From NCBI GenBank assembly GCA_950295325.1, contig OX485805.1, positions 41,157,501 to 41,221,500 on the forward strand: a stretch of 64,000 nucleotides of DNA, given 5' to 3'. This stretch comes from Polytrichum commune. Lineage: Eukaryota > Streptophyta > Polytrichopsida > Polytrichales > Polytrichaceae. Every line of letters begins with the position of its first letter. Positions within the stretch are counted from its first letter, which is position 1. Below, piece after piece: positions 23,886 through 36,879 of the stretch. Below the pieces are notes generated by a model, which was not told the DNA's origin, did not search any database, and saw nothing but the letters and a program-made list of their open reading frames with translations. Position numbers and translations under genes: made by a program.

Positions 23886-24195
23886 AATCAAATGAATACT
23901 AATTTCTATCCAATTGAAACATTGTCACCTACAACATATACGTCCAGTTCTACATATTGTGGGTCCAAATTGGGCAATTACAATTTAGTATGAACTTGCT
24001 TGTTGCACAAGCAATAAAAAGAACGTCGGGTTTGGTTTGTACACTGACATGAATGGGAGCCCGTTCTTCTATACCGTGTTCATGTTTGACCAAGTGTCAC
24101 CGTAAGAGTACTTCCTCCCTCTCGGAAGGTGGGCTCCTTTAGTTTTCGGGGAAACACAGTACCTAACATCTAGGGGGGGGGGTATACGGGGGGTT

Positions 24196-24515
24196 GTTTG
24201 TTGTCTAGCTTCTTTTTGTTTAATATTAGGTATGTGAGGTGTTTGATGGCAATTTGGTGTAGATGTTTCATAAGTGTTTTAATCTCGGTTTTGGGTGTTT
24301 TTATTTTTTCTAAGTCTTTAATTGGTTATTTGTGAATAACCCCTCTAACACCTGCTATGATGGTGATGAGAGGGTTGACTTGCCGACCGGCTGTTCTAAA
24401 TGTGTGTATGAGTGGGTTATATTTAGCGGCTTTTTCACTGTGTGCGGTATTTGAAAATTTGTCGTGGCAACAAGTGAATTCAATGAATTGTATGGTGTTT
24501 GATGGGGTTGGCATT
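24196..24515 (-). pseudogene. probable C-terminal fragment of a LINE-type ORF
   Basis: On the minus strand one frame reads IQFIEFTCCHDKF, PLITIIAGVRGVIHK, a TAA stop, then continues in the same frame with KTLMKHLHQIAIKHL and YLILNKKKLDNKQP. The conserved feel of both halves across an in-frame stop indicates a decayed protein. From memory of non-LTR retrotransposon C-termini (a CHD motif, then a GV-G-I motif) I assign it to that class with moderate doubt. The frame is interrupted upstream at the poly-C run (24,517-24,527 on +). Confidence 0.4.
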
Positions 24516-24516
24516 A

Positions 24517-24527
24517 GGGGGGGGGGG
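24517..24527 (+). repeat. poly-G tract
   Basis: Run of about 11 G, at the 5' edge of the LINE-like frame as read on the minus strand. A second run of 10 G is at 24,173-24,182. Confidence 0.85.
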
Positions 24528-24869
24528 TGGATGTCTATGGGAGCGCCGAATACACATAGTCCATATGGTTTAAGTTTGGCTAGGCATGTACATGGTGTAG
24601 TGGGACATGTGCATTGGAGTAGCCATTGTGGGACGTGGTGGTGGTGAGGTTGTCATCCCTCCATTCCCCATGGCTTTTTTTCAAAAAAAAAAAAAAATCC
24701 AAAGGAAAAGGGGTGCATGCTAAGTTTCCATCCAAAACATATATGCGACAAGAGAAAGAGGAAACAATTGTGGTCAGATAAGGGGGCCTACAAGTGCAAA
24801 CAATGGGTATGGTGGGAGAAACCTAATCGAGGTGGCATGCATGCAACCAAGGTGGCATGTCATGAAGGG

Positions 24870-25010
24870 CTTATGAACATGTGCATGTGCATAGACATGG
24901 ACATACATGAATACAACGAGTACACATGGCATGGACATGATACGCATGGACATGGACATAGACATATATACATGCATACAACGGCTACACATGAACATGG
25001 ATAGCATATG
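24870..25010 (+). repeat. degenerate ACATGG hexamer repeat
   Basis: ACATGG, GCATGG, ACATAG and ATACAT-type hexamers repeat for about 140 bases. Apparent Met/His-rich frames on either strand come from the repeat. Confidence 0.75.
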
Positions 25011-25079
25011 AACGCGGGTATATGGTTACATGGGTTTATGGGATTGGATGGTTCATTTCTTATGCACAGGTGCAATGGA

Positions 25080-26894
25080 CCGAAATGGTATGGGTGAAAG
25101 TATTTACCTTAAATAGCGCAGTTTAGAAATGCCAAAATTTCCCTCCAATGACGGGCCGGGTTCATCTCTAGCTTGCCCTTTCCCACCATCCCCACCCCCC
25201 GGGCCAGCCAGGCAGGATCCCCCTGCGTTCTTATTACTTGCCATTCGCGGCTTCGTCTTTGGCAAAGAACCATCGCAGCTTCCTCCGACTGCCAGATTTG
25301 GGCCACACCGATTAATACATGGGGCTACCGCGGCGACCCGTCGATGCGCCAGGATAATGAAATTTCACATCAGTATGCGCGATCAATTAGGTGAGCCGTT
25401 CGTTCGTTGCGCTTTGATTTCTCCTCGTGGCATCATGGAGGGACGTGGATTTGCTCGAAGAGAAAACCCTTTGGGGTCTGCGGATGCAACAATCATGTGG
25501 TGTCGATTGGGAGGAGGCGATTCCGTTTCGATTCTTTCGTGGATTGGTGCGGCAGGGGTTTGTGGAATGTGAGGGGATATGTAGAGAATACGGGAAGGGT
25601 GTGTGTGGAAAGATACGTAGATAGGTAGAGAGAGAGGTGGTGTTAGGGTTCTTGAGCTCGAGGGTGTTTAGAGTTATGATCTGGTGAGTATCATTTCTGG
25701 TTGCGTACTTTCTCGTAGGATGTAGACAGATGTGCATCGATTAAAATACTCTTTGATGAGAAATGATCACAGAGGTGAGGATTTTGGTTGAATTTTTCCT
25801 TGAATTACCACAGTGAAAAAGAGTTTTGATGTCATCTCAGGTGGGTTTTCTTGTACCAGAGTCAAGCTGCAAGGATGTCGTCGTGTGGTGCTTTGGGTTG
25901 TAGAGTTTGTTGTGCATTTTTTTGGCTGGAAGTGTGTAGGAGATGTGTCGGCAAGAGCTAGGGTTGGAGGGTTTTGGAAGGTCACACTATGAGAGGACAG
26001 CCCATGGCTAGCTCGTACAGACAATCCCAGGAAGGTGTTTAAGTAGTTATGGATTGCTTCAAGGCTGGCGTGATTTGGATTAACACATGAATTTGGTGGT
26101 GCCATTTGTGCGCAGAGTCTTGTTTGCGAGGTTTTTACTGAAGAGATTTGGAAGGACTTACCTGCATGTGGTATACGAGAGCACTCTATTGGAAGGACGG
26201 CATTTTTAGGGTTATAATTTAGAAACCTCTAGTTGAAGACACACAAGTAGATGCTCACATCTGGAATCATCGGCAAGATTTGAAGAGAATTTGAAGAGTT
26301 ACTGGATTTGTGATATTTCCAGGAAGGAGGACAGGACATGTGTCATCACACTTGCGGAGCTTCATATCCACGCAGTTCATACTGATCATTGTGGTGATAA
26401 TAGGGTTAATATCACGAGACTTCTAGGTCCGGACTAGAGTCATCTATCTATCTGGTATAAGGACATTACTGAATTGTGATTGTAGAAGGGGTCGAGATTT
26501 TGCAGAGGGCACCCGGTTAGCTAAGTTGTGGAAGGGTACACTGGCAGGGATACACTGCCAGGGACATTCATTTTGAGGATGCAGAATTGATGGATGAGCA
26601 CCACAGAGTTCCCAAAATTTAGACACCTCCTTGAAAAACAGAAGTGTCTGCTTTGAGAGTATTACAGTTTCAGTTTTTGTGGACCTCATCAAAGAACTGT
26701 CATCAGGCTCACGAATGATACTTACCAGATTTTGGGACAGGCCTTCAAACTCATGAAACTGGTCTGGCAGCGATAAGTCCCTGTCCAGGAGGGTTTCCTT
26801 GGGAAGATTTTCTATGTTTCTCTGTTATTACCAATCAACAGATTGTGGATCTCTAGGGGACCCCCATTGAGGGTGAATCAACAGGGTTTAAAAA
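25080..26894 (+). promoter_or_regulatory. probable promoter, leader and 5' UTR intron of the 26.9-32.9 kb gene
   Basis: GC content rises from about 25,130 to 25,600, as in a plant gene leader. GATCTGGTGAGTATC at 25,678-25,692 looks like a splice donor, which would give a 5' UTR intron. None of the open frames here (for example around 25,129-25,572) resembles a protein. The start of transcription is not visible. Confidence 0.35.
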
Positions 26895-29800
26895 ATGCAG
26901 TTATGGCTGCTGCTTGCCGTTGTTGGCGGGCTCTTGACTGGGCTCTTGCTGACTATGATAATTGGCTTCCACCTGCTAGACACCAATGCCACAAAACAGT
27001 GTTTGCACAAAAGTCAACAAGAGAAGGAGGATTCTGGTTCAGGGGTGATTGAACCTGGACAGCTATGCTGTCTGTGTGGAAATGTTCGAAATCGACGTAC
27101 TCAAGCTCAAAAAGCCAGTAGTAAAGGTGAGGCAATAAAATCAAATGGAATTTTACAACCATTAGTGGATGCGTGTGGCAAGTTGCCTGCGAATTCATTA
27201 CGGATACGGTGTCTGGGTAGTCGAACCTCTCGACGAACTGGCATTACAAATGGGTTGCAAGGAACTTGGTTCAATGCAGCTTCTTTTTTTAGAGGAGCAG
27301 GAAAAGCAGTCGCTCCAGTTGCTAAAGGAGGTGACACACAGCCTAATTCTTCTGTTGCATCAGTTATCAACAGAGAAACTCTTTCTTCTGAATCAATGTC
27401 TTCAGCAGCTGTGAGTAACTCTAGCTCTGGGTCCACCACCACCATTACCACCACGATCACCACCACTACTACAAGTGCCTCAGCCCCTACATTGTGTGGT
27501 GAGTGTGATTTAATAATCATCACCTATATTTAGGAAAGGATGGCATCATTTTTGTTAACTTTGTGAACTTGTTTACAATCTGATTTAGGAGTAGTAGTTA
27601 TCAAATGTCATTGCCCCACTATTCCAAGAGTCATGGTCAAGAAGTCATCTTGTTGGAATGCAAAAGATTTTGAAATGTACCTGTGACGATGAAGATTGTT
27701 TCAGTTGAGAAAGCTTGAGGCATGGAGAGCTGGAGGAGGTAGTGCTATTCACTGTGACTGTTGTTCTTGTGTGTTTCATGCACTTTTTTTAATATCACCC
27801 CATTCTTTACTTAGAGTTGTTCATGACCGTAGTCTTTAGTAATTGTTGAGATTTTCAATTAGCGATCCTCATGCTCTTCAGGTGTTACAAGCACTGCCAG
27901 CGAGGAAGGAACTGGAAAGCAACCCCCTCAACGGAGGCTTGTGCTTGAAATACTTATGTCTCCTTCAGGTATTATTTACAATCCCTTTGTTTCTTTGCAT
28001 ATCTTGGTCCAAATTCTAATGCTGTTTCTAGTTGGGAGTAGTCCAGAGTCTCTATGTAAGCCAATTTCCTTCTTTCAACTCAATGCAATCTATCTGATCG
28101 GACATCTGGTTTGCATGCTTTCTGATAATTTCCATACTTTCTAGTTACCGATATCTGTATGTGTCGTCTAAACCTCAATTTTACAAGGATTCGTCTGATG
28201 ATTCCATCAAGCATCTGTGCAGATTAGATAATTTGGTAGATTGGGGAGGTTTGTAGTTTGTCTGTTTGTGAATAGGTATACCTATGAGACTAAATTTTGA
28301 GTCTGGAGACTGTTGTTACTTAAATCTGAAATGAATTTTGTCAATGGGTATGTATAGCAATGTGTAGCCCCAATTGAAGACCAGTCCTGTCCAACTGTGA
28401 GCTTCTATTCCATCTTTGCCAAGAAGTGGCAGCCACACGTTGCTGGTAGGAGGAGGACGCAGTCCACCTTGATTGATTAGGGATTAATTCATGCACTTAT
28501 ACTCACTTTATTTGTGTCAGTCGTGAATTGATCTGTAGTCCTGAATGTAGGGGATGGTCAAGGAGGAGCACTTCCACGAGCGACAGGAGTAAGATTGAAG
28601 TTGGAAACAAATGCAAGTCTAGACAGCCTTGCCAGTCTAGCAGCAGTGTCTTCGACAGGTGTGGAAGATCCCACTGTGCACAGACCAGCAGAAATTTCAA
28701 CAGGTAGAAATTTGCAACCCTTATACGAAGTCTAAATATCTTTCCGAGTTGTTGACATGTTTACAATTCTCATGATCAGGGAAACTAGCGCTTGTTGGTC
28801 AAATTTTTGAGGAAATGAAGTTTGTAACTGCAATTTTTAGAACCTCTGGTACTACAAATGGCATGGTGGCTATTGTTTAAGTAGAATTTCAAATCAATAC
28901 TTTACAGTTTTCTACCTGTGCATTGTGCTTCTTATTTTTTTGTGATATGTGTTCTTTGCACTGGAGTTCATTAAGTACTGGACTCCTTTTGAGTTTCTAA
29001 CTATTTTGTCTATGAAGCTGATTCTGTGCCCCTCTGTCACCAGGAACGACTTTTACAGCAGATCTTATGAGTACAATGTGTGGGCCAATGCCAAGTACAG
29101 AAGGAAGTTCAAACATCTCCAATGGTCAGGTGGGGTGCACGTCTAGAGGACCAAAATCTATTTGCTGTGTCACAAGACAAGGCATTAATCAAAGGGGCGA
29201 TGTCACCCCTGTTAGTACCCTCCAAGTGATGGATGCAGGGTTGAGTGACAGTGATACACAAAATAAAACCACTGCAGGAGCCTCAGAGGAGCTGGAGTAT
29301 TTTCATTTGCGAGCTGTTGGTGGAGCCTCAGGAGGTGGGACTGCCCCTAGTAATAAAAACACGGGACTTTTGACACCATCTACATTTTCCTTTGCATCGA
29401 ATGGAGCAAAGTCAAAGACAAATAATCACCATGTGGGTTCTAAGTCAAAGCCAAAGGGTGGAAGTTTGCCCCTGCAATGCTCAAGCCCATCAATGATCTC
29501 AAATGGGCTTAGTGCGTTGTCAACTACATCAAGTTGTTCTATAAATCTTGCTGGGCAATTATTAGGAACAAACAGAGGACCTGTCAGTCAACAGGGTTCT
29601 GCAAGTTCATCTGTGGATGGGTTAGGCTCCCTGAGGATTAGTTTACTTGAGGCAGGTTCAAAAGGAAAGTCAGTGAAGGAGTGTACGAAGGGTGTGACAG
29701 CAGATATAGCTTCAGCGTTAGCAGCCCTCAATGTTGATTCAATTGGAGGGAAAGGGGTGGGTTTGGGATCGGGGATTGTTCCTGGAGTGATGTTGACAGA

Positions 29801-32800
29801 GGCTGGGAAAAATGGAACTTCAGAAGGGCCTTGTGCTAAAGCATCACTTGATTTTTTACTCGACGAGGAAACGGTTGGGGAAGGGAGTGGCTCTGAACAA
29901 GGTAATGCCTGATAAACGCTACAGCAGTCAGTGTGTCTGTGTGCTTATTCTGTGATCTCAACATTCTGAGTGATCAATATCCATTCATCTGTACAAGGAA
30001 AGATTGCTTATTTCTGTGTTTGTTTATTCTCAAAGGTGCAAACTTGTTAGTGCTAGGTACATTATGATGCACACACCATGTTAAGCCGTTATTCATGCAC
30101 TAGTTATCTATGCAATAACTGATTTTGCCATTCTAGTGGGGATTGCAATTTTTAATCGATCTTGTTGAATTCTATGTAATGTGGATGAGTTTGTGTTCCA
30201 TGTGTTGACTTTCACTTGTGGAGTTTGTTTCTGCTTCCATATAGAATAGAATGAAGAAGCTAGATACTGATGAATGTTTTGGGGTTCATTATAGGTGTTG
30301 AAGAAGTAGAAGATCATCAGCCAGCGGGAATGAAAAGGGGGCAAGGTCGTGATGAGGATGATATAGATGGGAAAAAGAAAGAGAAGGAGAAGAAGAAAAA
30401 GAAAAATCGTGGTAGACGACATAAAGCAAAAGCAGCTGCCGCCGCCGCCGCTGCAGCAGCAAGTGGCGATCTTCCAAGTGAGCAGAAAGAGTCAGAGAAG
30501 CTGACCATCGAGAATGGAGAGGCATATTCTCCTGGTTTATCTTCCGAGGTCGAAGTAGGGTGTCTTTGTGGAACTTCAAAGGGTGGCTGTCACAGTAGTA
30601 GCTGTCCATATCCATTCACTTGTTCTGGAAGTATGGTACAACGAAAGATCAAAGAACAATATGATGAACTTGTACGGTCAAATGCAGCCAAGACTCTGAC
30701 CCTTGCACAGGTAAGGTTCCTTTTACCTTAAATGATCAAGAGGTCAAATGCGGGTCCCTTTAATTGCAGAAATCAAATGCTTAGTGACTTTTAGTCAAAT
30801 GAGAGAATAGCTGATTTCAAGCAAGAATAGGCATCTGAAGTATCATAGTTTAACAAAGGCAACAAGTGTCGAGCATTTAGTGGTTCATGAGGCTCTTCTG
30901 CAATCTTGTTTGATTTCAAGAATGCGTGCATCAATTGAAAGAAGAAAAGAAGAAAAGAAGAAACTTATACGATTCCTAAACAGATGCTTTAAATTGATGG
31001 TTTGATCAATAAAAGTGATAATTGAATCATGGGGTTTTATATTATATAAATGTCAGCTATGATAATGATATTCTACAGTCTTCCATCATGTGTAGGTTGC
31101 ATTATCTCTGAATCTGCAGAGCTCATCCCAGTATAGATTTATACCAAAGGGGATGGATAGATGGCCACTTGTCACTTATATATTTATTGAGTGCAAAGCA
31201 ACTTGAGCTGCTGGTCCTTCAGGAGTTAATATTCTTGTTAGTGTTTGTACTATGACCCGACATTCAACTTCATTGCTACTTCCATATGTTCCTCATGCAT
31301 TGTCTTCTTGTAAATTGGAGGGTATCCAGGGGATAGTTCAGGTTGTTGCAGGTCCTCACAGCTTCTGGAAAATTGATAACTTGAATTTGCATTGCAGGTT
31401 GGCAGGTTTACAACATGCTTAGTTGAAGCTAAATCAGCACTGCAGCAGAAGTGAGTGGATTTTCTTCCTTGACTGTTCCTTGAAAGGGTTATACTGCTCC
31501 AATCAGGAGTCAGTTTGGTTTAGCTCCTGTTGTTATATTTTTCTGTTCTTCTCAAGGAACAATGCACATAAGTTACATTTAGGAGTTGTCTTATTTGTCT
31601 GTCATATTTCCAATCCTGGGATTTGATGCTGTATATTGAACTGATGAATTTGGGATTGTTTTCTTGATGGTTTGCAGGTCAGACACCATTCAGCGGCGGT
31701 TCACAATTGCAAAATCTTTACTGGCAAAGGCAGACAAGTCTTCATTTGATCGTTTGTGTGGGCAGGTATTGATCCACCATAGTAAGCTTATTTGTCCAAC
31801 ACTTTCATCTTGTGCACTTATTCTACATCTGAGAATTCCAGCAACTTGAATTAAATGTTTATGGTACACAATATGCAGATATACGGATTGGAAATTGAGC
31901 AGAAGAAACTGGAAGAAGACACAGTAGTCTACAATCGATTGCAGGAGCAGCTCAAGCTTTCTCCAGCTTACTTGAAGGTTAGAATACGACACAACCCACT
32001 ACTGTGAATAAGCCTGGAGGTTAGAGGATAACAGAGTGCTTTTTTAAAAAAAATAGAAAAAGCATAAGAATAAAAAGTAAAATAAAATAAAATAGTGTGT
32101 GTGTGTGTGTGTGTGTACCCGTGTGTGTATCTTTCTGCCCTCTTAAATTTTGAGATTGTGAGGTTCTGGGCATATAAACAAGTCATTGGATGTTCTCTGC
32201 ATTCAACTGTGTACAATCTTGAGCATGTTGTAGGATTGCTGACTTCTAGTTAGTTGTGCTCTGGAGGCTTAGGTTGATTGGCAGTTCTTGTACACAATCC
32301 CTCAGGGTTGCATGTTGCTTTAATAAGTGTTATTTGTCATTGTTGGCTTATAGACCTTAAACAATCATTATATAATCATTTGCTTGTGGCTTGTGAATTG
32401 AAGATGCTGGAATATGGACGTGCACATTTTGAGTTGCAGCCAAACACGGGGCAGCTGATTGAGAAAGTTGATGCTGATGACGAAGAAATATCATTTGAGG
32501 AGCTCCTAGCTCAAGAAAAGAAAGATTCCTTCTGGTATTGCTCACTCATCGGCCATTGAGGATTTGTTGACTGAACAAGAAGTGTCAAATGCCAAGATTT
32601 TTCCTGTCATATATTGATCTTGTGCACCCTGTGATTTGCAGGCAAAAGCATGGTCCTGCAAGATCATCTGTCCAGGTGAGCTGAGCTATTTACACATGCA
32701 GCTGCTGTTGCACTAAGTCTTCCTCAGAGTTTTGGCAAAATTATTATTGAGTTGCACTCTGGAAGTCACTACCAACATATGACACCAGGTAGCGACAGCG

Positions 32801-32918
32801 GGAATCTGGGTTCTCTGAAGGGGTGGTGAGATATATAGTATATTGGTGTTGCTCAAGCTTTTTATCCTCTTCATTACAGTTGGAGGGACTCTATGGGTAC
32901 GTTTCAGAGAGTTTTTGA
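26895..32918 (+). CDS. conserved plant protein of unknown function with C-terminal FEELLAQEKKDSFW motif
   Basis: Eleven exons: 26895-27498, 27882-27968, 28551-28703, 29044-29901, 30295-30710, 31398-31450, 31678-31765, 31879-31977, 32404-32534, 32642-32675 and 32880-32918. Phases agree at every junction, giving about 853 residues. The ATG follows an in-frame TAA at 26,889. The N-terminus is hydrophobic (LLLAVVGGLLTGLLLTMIIG) and may be a signal or anchor. A CCLCGNVRNR motif follows, then long Ser/Thr/Gly-rich spacers with a Thr-rich run. Next come a highly basic Lys stretch, ten alanines, a Cys-rich patch (GCLCGTSKGGCHSSSCPYPF), and a conserved helical tail: KIKEQYDELVRSNAAKTLTL, QRRFTIAKSLLAKADKSSFD, QLKLSPAYLK and EEISFEELLAQEKKDSFW. 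I believe the tail is conserved in plants, sometimes under the label NST1-like, but no biochemical role is known to me. The last two exons are the least certain. Confidence 0.75.
30427..30463 (+). repeat. poly-alanine (GCN) coding tract
   Basis: GCTGCCGCCGCC-type codons give about ten consecutive alanines after a Lys-rich stretch in exon 5. Mixed codons make it less prone to slippage. Confidence 0.8.
32096..32116 (+). repeat. (GT)n microsatellite
   Basis: About ten GT units in the intron between exons 8 and 9 of the 26.9-32.9 kb gene. Confidence 0.9.
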
Positions 32919-33596
32919 GCTTGAGGGATTGACAGAGTTATACTTGGCTTGCTCACATTGCAAACCTCATTGGTGTGTACCAGAATCAATTGTGACTATT
33001 TGATTTCATGTCGTTTCCTTCATCTGATTGTTTTGTGCTTGGTATACAAGCATCAGTGTTCCCTTGGCCTGTTCTAGATTTTTCCTCTTTTTACCATCAA
33101 ACACTTGTTTCATCTCTAGTTACAAAGTCAGCAATATCCGTGTGTACCATGTCAAACATTGTGAAACTTTTTGTGCAATAAGGCGAGGTCACCAGTAACC
33201 TTTTGACGACTACTTACAGGCTTTGCTGCCTACATGAGTAAAAGACTAGTTATTCCAACAATTCGAAATACTTGTTGGTTGAGCACTTCCATGTGGAGTA
33301 TAGGCGCTTCTATATGTGGGATTATCTTCCTTGTTGTCAAACATGCAAGTTGGATGTGCTTGTTATTGCATTTACTCATTTTGAAGGTTGCACTAGTGGG
33401 TTCTTTGAATTCATGTCTTGAGAATCTAGACAATTAACATTAATTCATAAATTATGGAAATTTGGTAAAGAGTTGAATAATAAGTATATGTCATCATGAA
33501 AAAATCACATTGTTTATTATAGTGTCACAAGCGAAATAGCATCACTTACCATATTTTGAGGCATATGCTAGGTTACGCAAACGATCAACAACTCAT

Positions 33597-35200
33597 GACA
33601 CTTGGCGTTCAAGTGTGTTTTGCTAATATCTTGGCACGAGCATGTTGAACAATGTCATGAGGGGTATGTCTATGTTACACAATGTCTACAGGTGGAGTAG
33701 AAGTACATACACTTGACACTTGGCGTTCAAGTGCACTTGCTAATATCTTGGCACGAGTATGTTGAACAATGTCATGAAGTGTATGCCTACATAGAAACTC
33801 GGACCTCTTTCAAGGCCAACACGAATAAAGTGTTTGTTCTTAATGAGCCCAGTGCCCATTGGACAAAAGGCCATTGGGTGTATGCCTATGTTACATAATG
33901 GTCTACAAGTTGACTAGAAGTGCACACACTTGACACTTCGCATTAATATACTCAAGAAGCATGATAAAATGCAAACTCATGATGCTTGCCAGTGGTATGC
34001 TCGGGAATATCTTCTTGGATACTCGGGAATTGGACTCTTTCATACTAAGATATAAGAACATGACGTCTACCATTAGCTTGCACATTGTAATATATTCCCC
34101 TTGCACACTACAATGCAAAACTATCATCTCAAGTATCCCAATGCGCTATGCTAAATGTCATAATGTAAATAAATTTCACTTCAAATCATATCCTATCTTG
34201 ACAAATGGTGTCATGTTGATAATTAACGGAAGTGATACTTTTAGATGTCTAGACACTAAGAACCATAAACAATGTAGAGCAAATAAAAAGATCTCGGGAC
34301 ACCAAACAAACATGTATTTGAAAGAGATTGGATTACGTGCTCGAAACATGATAACCATTCTAGGCTCAATAATCAACATAATTGGGGGAAGGGGGGGGGG
34401 GACTATTTAATGAGCATGCGAATCTTCACTTTGCTAATGAATAAGATTTTCATACGAGATCCAATAATTATAAGACAAACGACTACGGACACGATTTGGA
34501 TTTGCTAATCGTCTCACACTAATCGCATGTTTATTATTTCATGAGAAGTGGGTGCGGAGAGAGAGAGAGAAAAGTGTCCGAATAACACACGTCTACTTTA
34601 GAACCCGAGTAATACCAAATTGAGTTATTGTGATTATTCCCTTGTCGACAATTATATCCCCGAAACTGGGCTTCCCCCCGCCATGTTGGAGCGAGGTGGG
34701 AGGTGGCAACGGATGAGAAATGATGCCTTCAAGATCTCATCATTTCAAGGAGATAAGAATGCATGGCCTTTGAGATTTTGAGCTCCTCGGAGTCCATTCA
34801 ACCCACGTTTGAGGACATGACAAATATTTTGGACATCTAATAATTGCATGGCTATATATGACGCTTGAATATCTTTGCCGACTTGGGGTTTGTGGTGTCT
34901 ATGTACACTCATCCGTCATGGATGACGAGGATCTAATAAGTGGTGAAAAGGAGTCCCCTACAAGGTTCGTAACATTATCAAGAAGCTATTTGTATGATGA
35001 TCTCTTTCCAAAGAAAGACGTTGTGATAAAAAATGTTTTGATAATCTAGAGCTGCTTGTCAAAAAGTTCATAGTATGCAACATGAGTGCTCCCCTTAAAC
35101 ATGGAATCTCATAATCACAAGAGCATTATGCTCATGCGATGCTTGGTCTTGTGGAACCCAACCAAGGAGGTGTGTAATGTTTTGTTGACGACCGATTCGT
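33597..35200 (+). repeat. R2+R1 composite dispersed repeat, longest copy
   Basis: It begins with a tandem pair at 33,597-33,670 and 33,717-33,790 (ACACTTGGCGTTCAAGTG, ATCTTGGCACGAG, TGTTGAACAATGTCATGA). It continues through TGACAAATGGTGTCATGTTG at about 34,200, the R1 core with a poly-G run at 34,386-34,402, and ends near GTGTGTAATGTTTTG. Partial copies elsewhere keep the same order, so the unit is at least 1.5 kb. No coding frame was recognised. It may be a non-autonomous retroelement or a solo LTR. Confidence 0.6.
33790..33885 (+). repeat. R6 copy within the R2 segment
   Basis: GAAACTCGGACC, CACGAATAAAGTGTTTGTTC, AATGAGCCCAGTGCCCATTG and GACAAAAGG align with 38,870-38,960. A nested insertion is likely, because the other R2 copies lack it. 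Confidence 0.55.
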
Positions 35201-35254
35201 TGTGGTTAAATCCCATTAAGGTAGATGGGCCTTAGTTGGTTATTCTCTTTCTTC

Positions 35255-35560
35255 TTTTTCCGACGAACCCACTTCTCCTGGGATTTGGAACACTCGATTA
35301 GTACGAGATGGTTAGCGAATCCAAATCGAGGTTGTAGCCACTTTCCTCGTGAATTTTGGAGCACATGTGAGTATCTTTGTTCATTTCCGAAATGAGGATT
35401 ATGGTGCTCAGTAAGAGGTCACATAGGTCTTCCGGTCATGTGGATTATTTGAGTCTAGAATGGTTAACATATTTTGAAAACGTAGTCCAATCTAATCATT
35501 TGCACACTCGTCTTTTGGTATCCGTTCTTGGAGCCAAACCTGGTCACATACCCATCAACA
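35255..35560 (-). repeat. R1 core copy, inverted
   Basis: On the minus strand it carries GATTTGGATTCGCTAACC, GTGCTCC and AGAACGGATAC blocks in R1 order. It lies between two direct-oriented copies. Confidence 0.6.
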
Positions 35561-35604
35561 TAAGTTTCCGTTATATTGATGGTCAACAACTTGGTTCCTA
35601 GTGT

Positions 35605-35960
35605 ATCCTCATGACAATTGGCGTTAGTGTGCTGATATAATATCTTGGCGTTAGTATGTCGAATGACATCATGGGGTCTATGCATAAATTACATAAGGGT
35701 CAACAAGTTGACCATAAGTCTAAACACATTACACTTTGCATCAATATGCTAAAAAAATGGTCTTACTCTTGCATGCTAAAACGTAAATTTATTTATCATC
35801 TCAAGCTCTCCAATGTGCTAAGCTAAACACCATGCCGTGAATAGTAATGCACTTCACATAGTTACCTATGTTGACAAATAATGTCATGTTGACAATCAAT
35901 GGACATGACAATGTAGGCCTCTAGGCATCTACACTAAATATGATATGTAGTGTCACCAAT
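35605..35960 (+). repeat. R2 family copy
   Basis: ACAATTGGCGTTAGTGTGC, ATCTTGGCGTTAGTATGTCG, TCAAGCTCTCCAATGTGCTA and TGACAAATAATGTCATGTTG align with 33,720-34,220, showing that R2 joins directly to R1. Confidence 0.6.
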
Positions 35961-36875
35961 TCTAATTGTCTTGCTCAATACTAATTGTAAACTGCACTAT
36001 AGTGTCACCAACAGTAAATGTCAACCCAACATTATTTGGCATTCCTTGTAAATTTCTTGGGGGGTTATAGATTTAAAGTGTTGCAATTACTGTCACTTAC
36101 CAAGTGATTTTCATCCAATTCTCCATCATCCATGACAATATTTCATCACAAGTTGCTGACAAGAGAGAGTAGGATTTTGGCCAATGGATGAACTCATCCA
36201 TCAGCCATGACAATATTTGTTCACTTGTTCATGAGAAGTGCCGTCCGAAAAAATACCATAGTGACATAAAATTCCATATGCCACTAAATATCATATTAAG
36301 TGTAGTTTGAACCGTTTGTCAATAGTGTACACGACACTAAATATCATTACTAGTTTAGACTCCATATAGACTAGTTCATGTTTTTGGCCACTATTTTTGG
36401 AGTCAAATCATTTGAATTAGCTATTCACATGATATATCCTCTAAAAGGACTGATTTGAAATGAGGTCTACCCTGTATACTTTAAGCAATATATTAGTTGA
36501 CTAGATTTTCACCTTTCTAATGGATGAGTTTACACAAACACCACACATATTTAGCCCCACAAAATTACACTTGTGCTCGAATGAAATATATGGTGGACTT
36601 TTTCTAACTTGGAGGTTGTTCTTTTGAGTTGATATAGTAAGGTGCTTCTTGCTTCCTTTTTTTTCAACTATGTTCAACTATGATTTCCACATGAGATTAG
36701 AATGAGTCATAAGCAATATAATATTGACACATGGCACGTTTCCAAGAATTCATAATCATCAAAACCCCAAGCAAAAGACATTCTATACTATATAGTGGAA
36801 GTGCCACAATGGACATCATGGATTGGAAGTCATTCTAACTTAAGGCAAGAGTACCTTCATTGGTTGCTTTCTTAA
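35961..36875. other. AT-rich intergenic DNA, no gene recognised
   Basis: Nothing recognised beyond AT-rich sequence. Confidence 0.35.
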
Positions 36876-36879
36876 TCGG

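Noticed and set aside
24717-25075. Met/His-rich frames on both strands
   Set aside because: Produced by the ACATGG hexamer repeat in every frame.
25129-25572. 147-codon open frame before the 26.9-kb gene
   Set aside because: No recognisable motif, and GC-rich leaders often stay open by chance. It may be 5' UTR.
30289-30615. Leu/Ser-rich minus-strand frames
   Set aside because: Antisense of the Lys- and Ala-rich exon 5 of the + strand gene.
34176-34410. Possible gene in the R1 repeat
   Set aside because: Other R1 copies do not keep the frame, so it is not under coding constraint.
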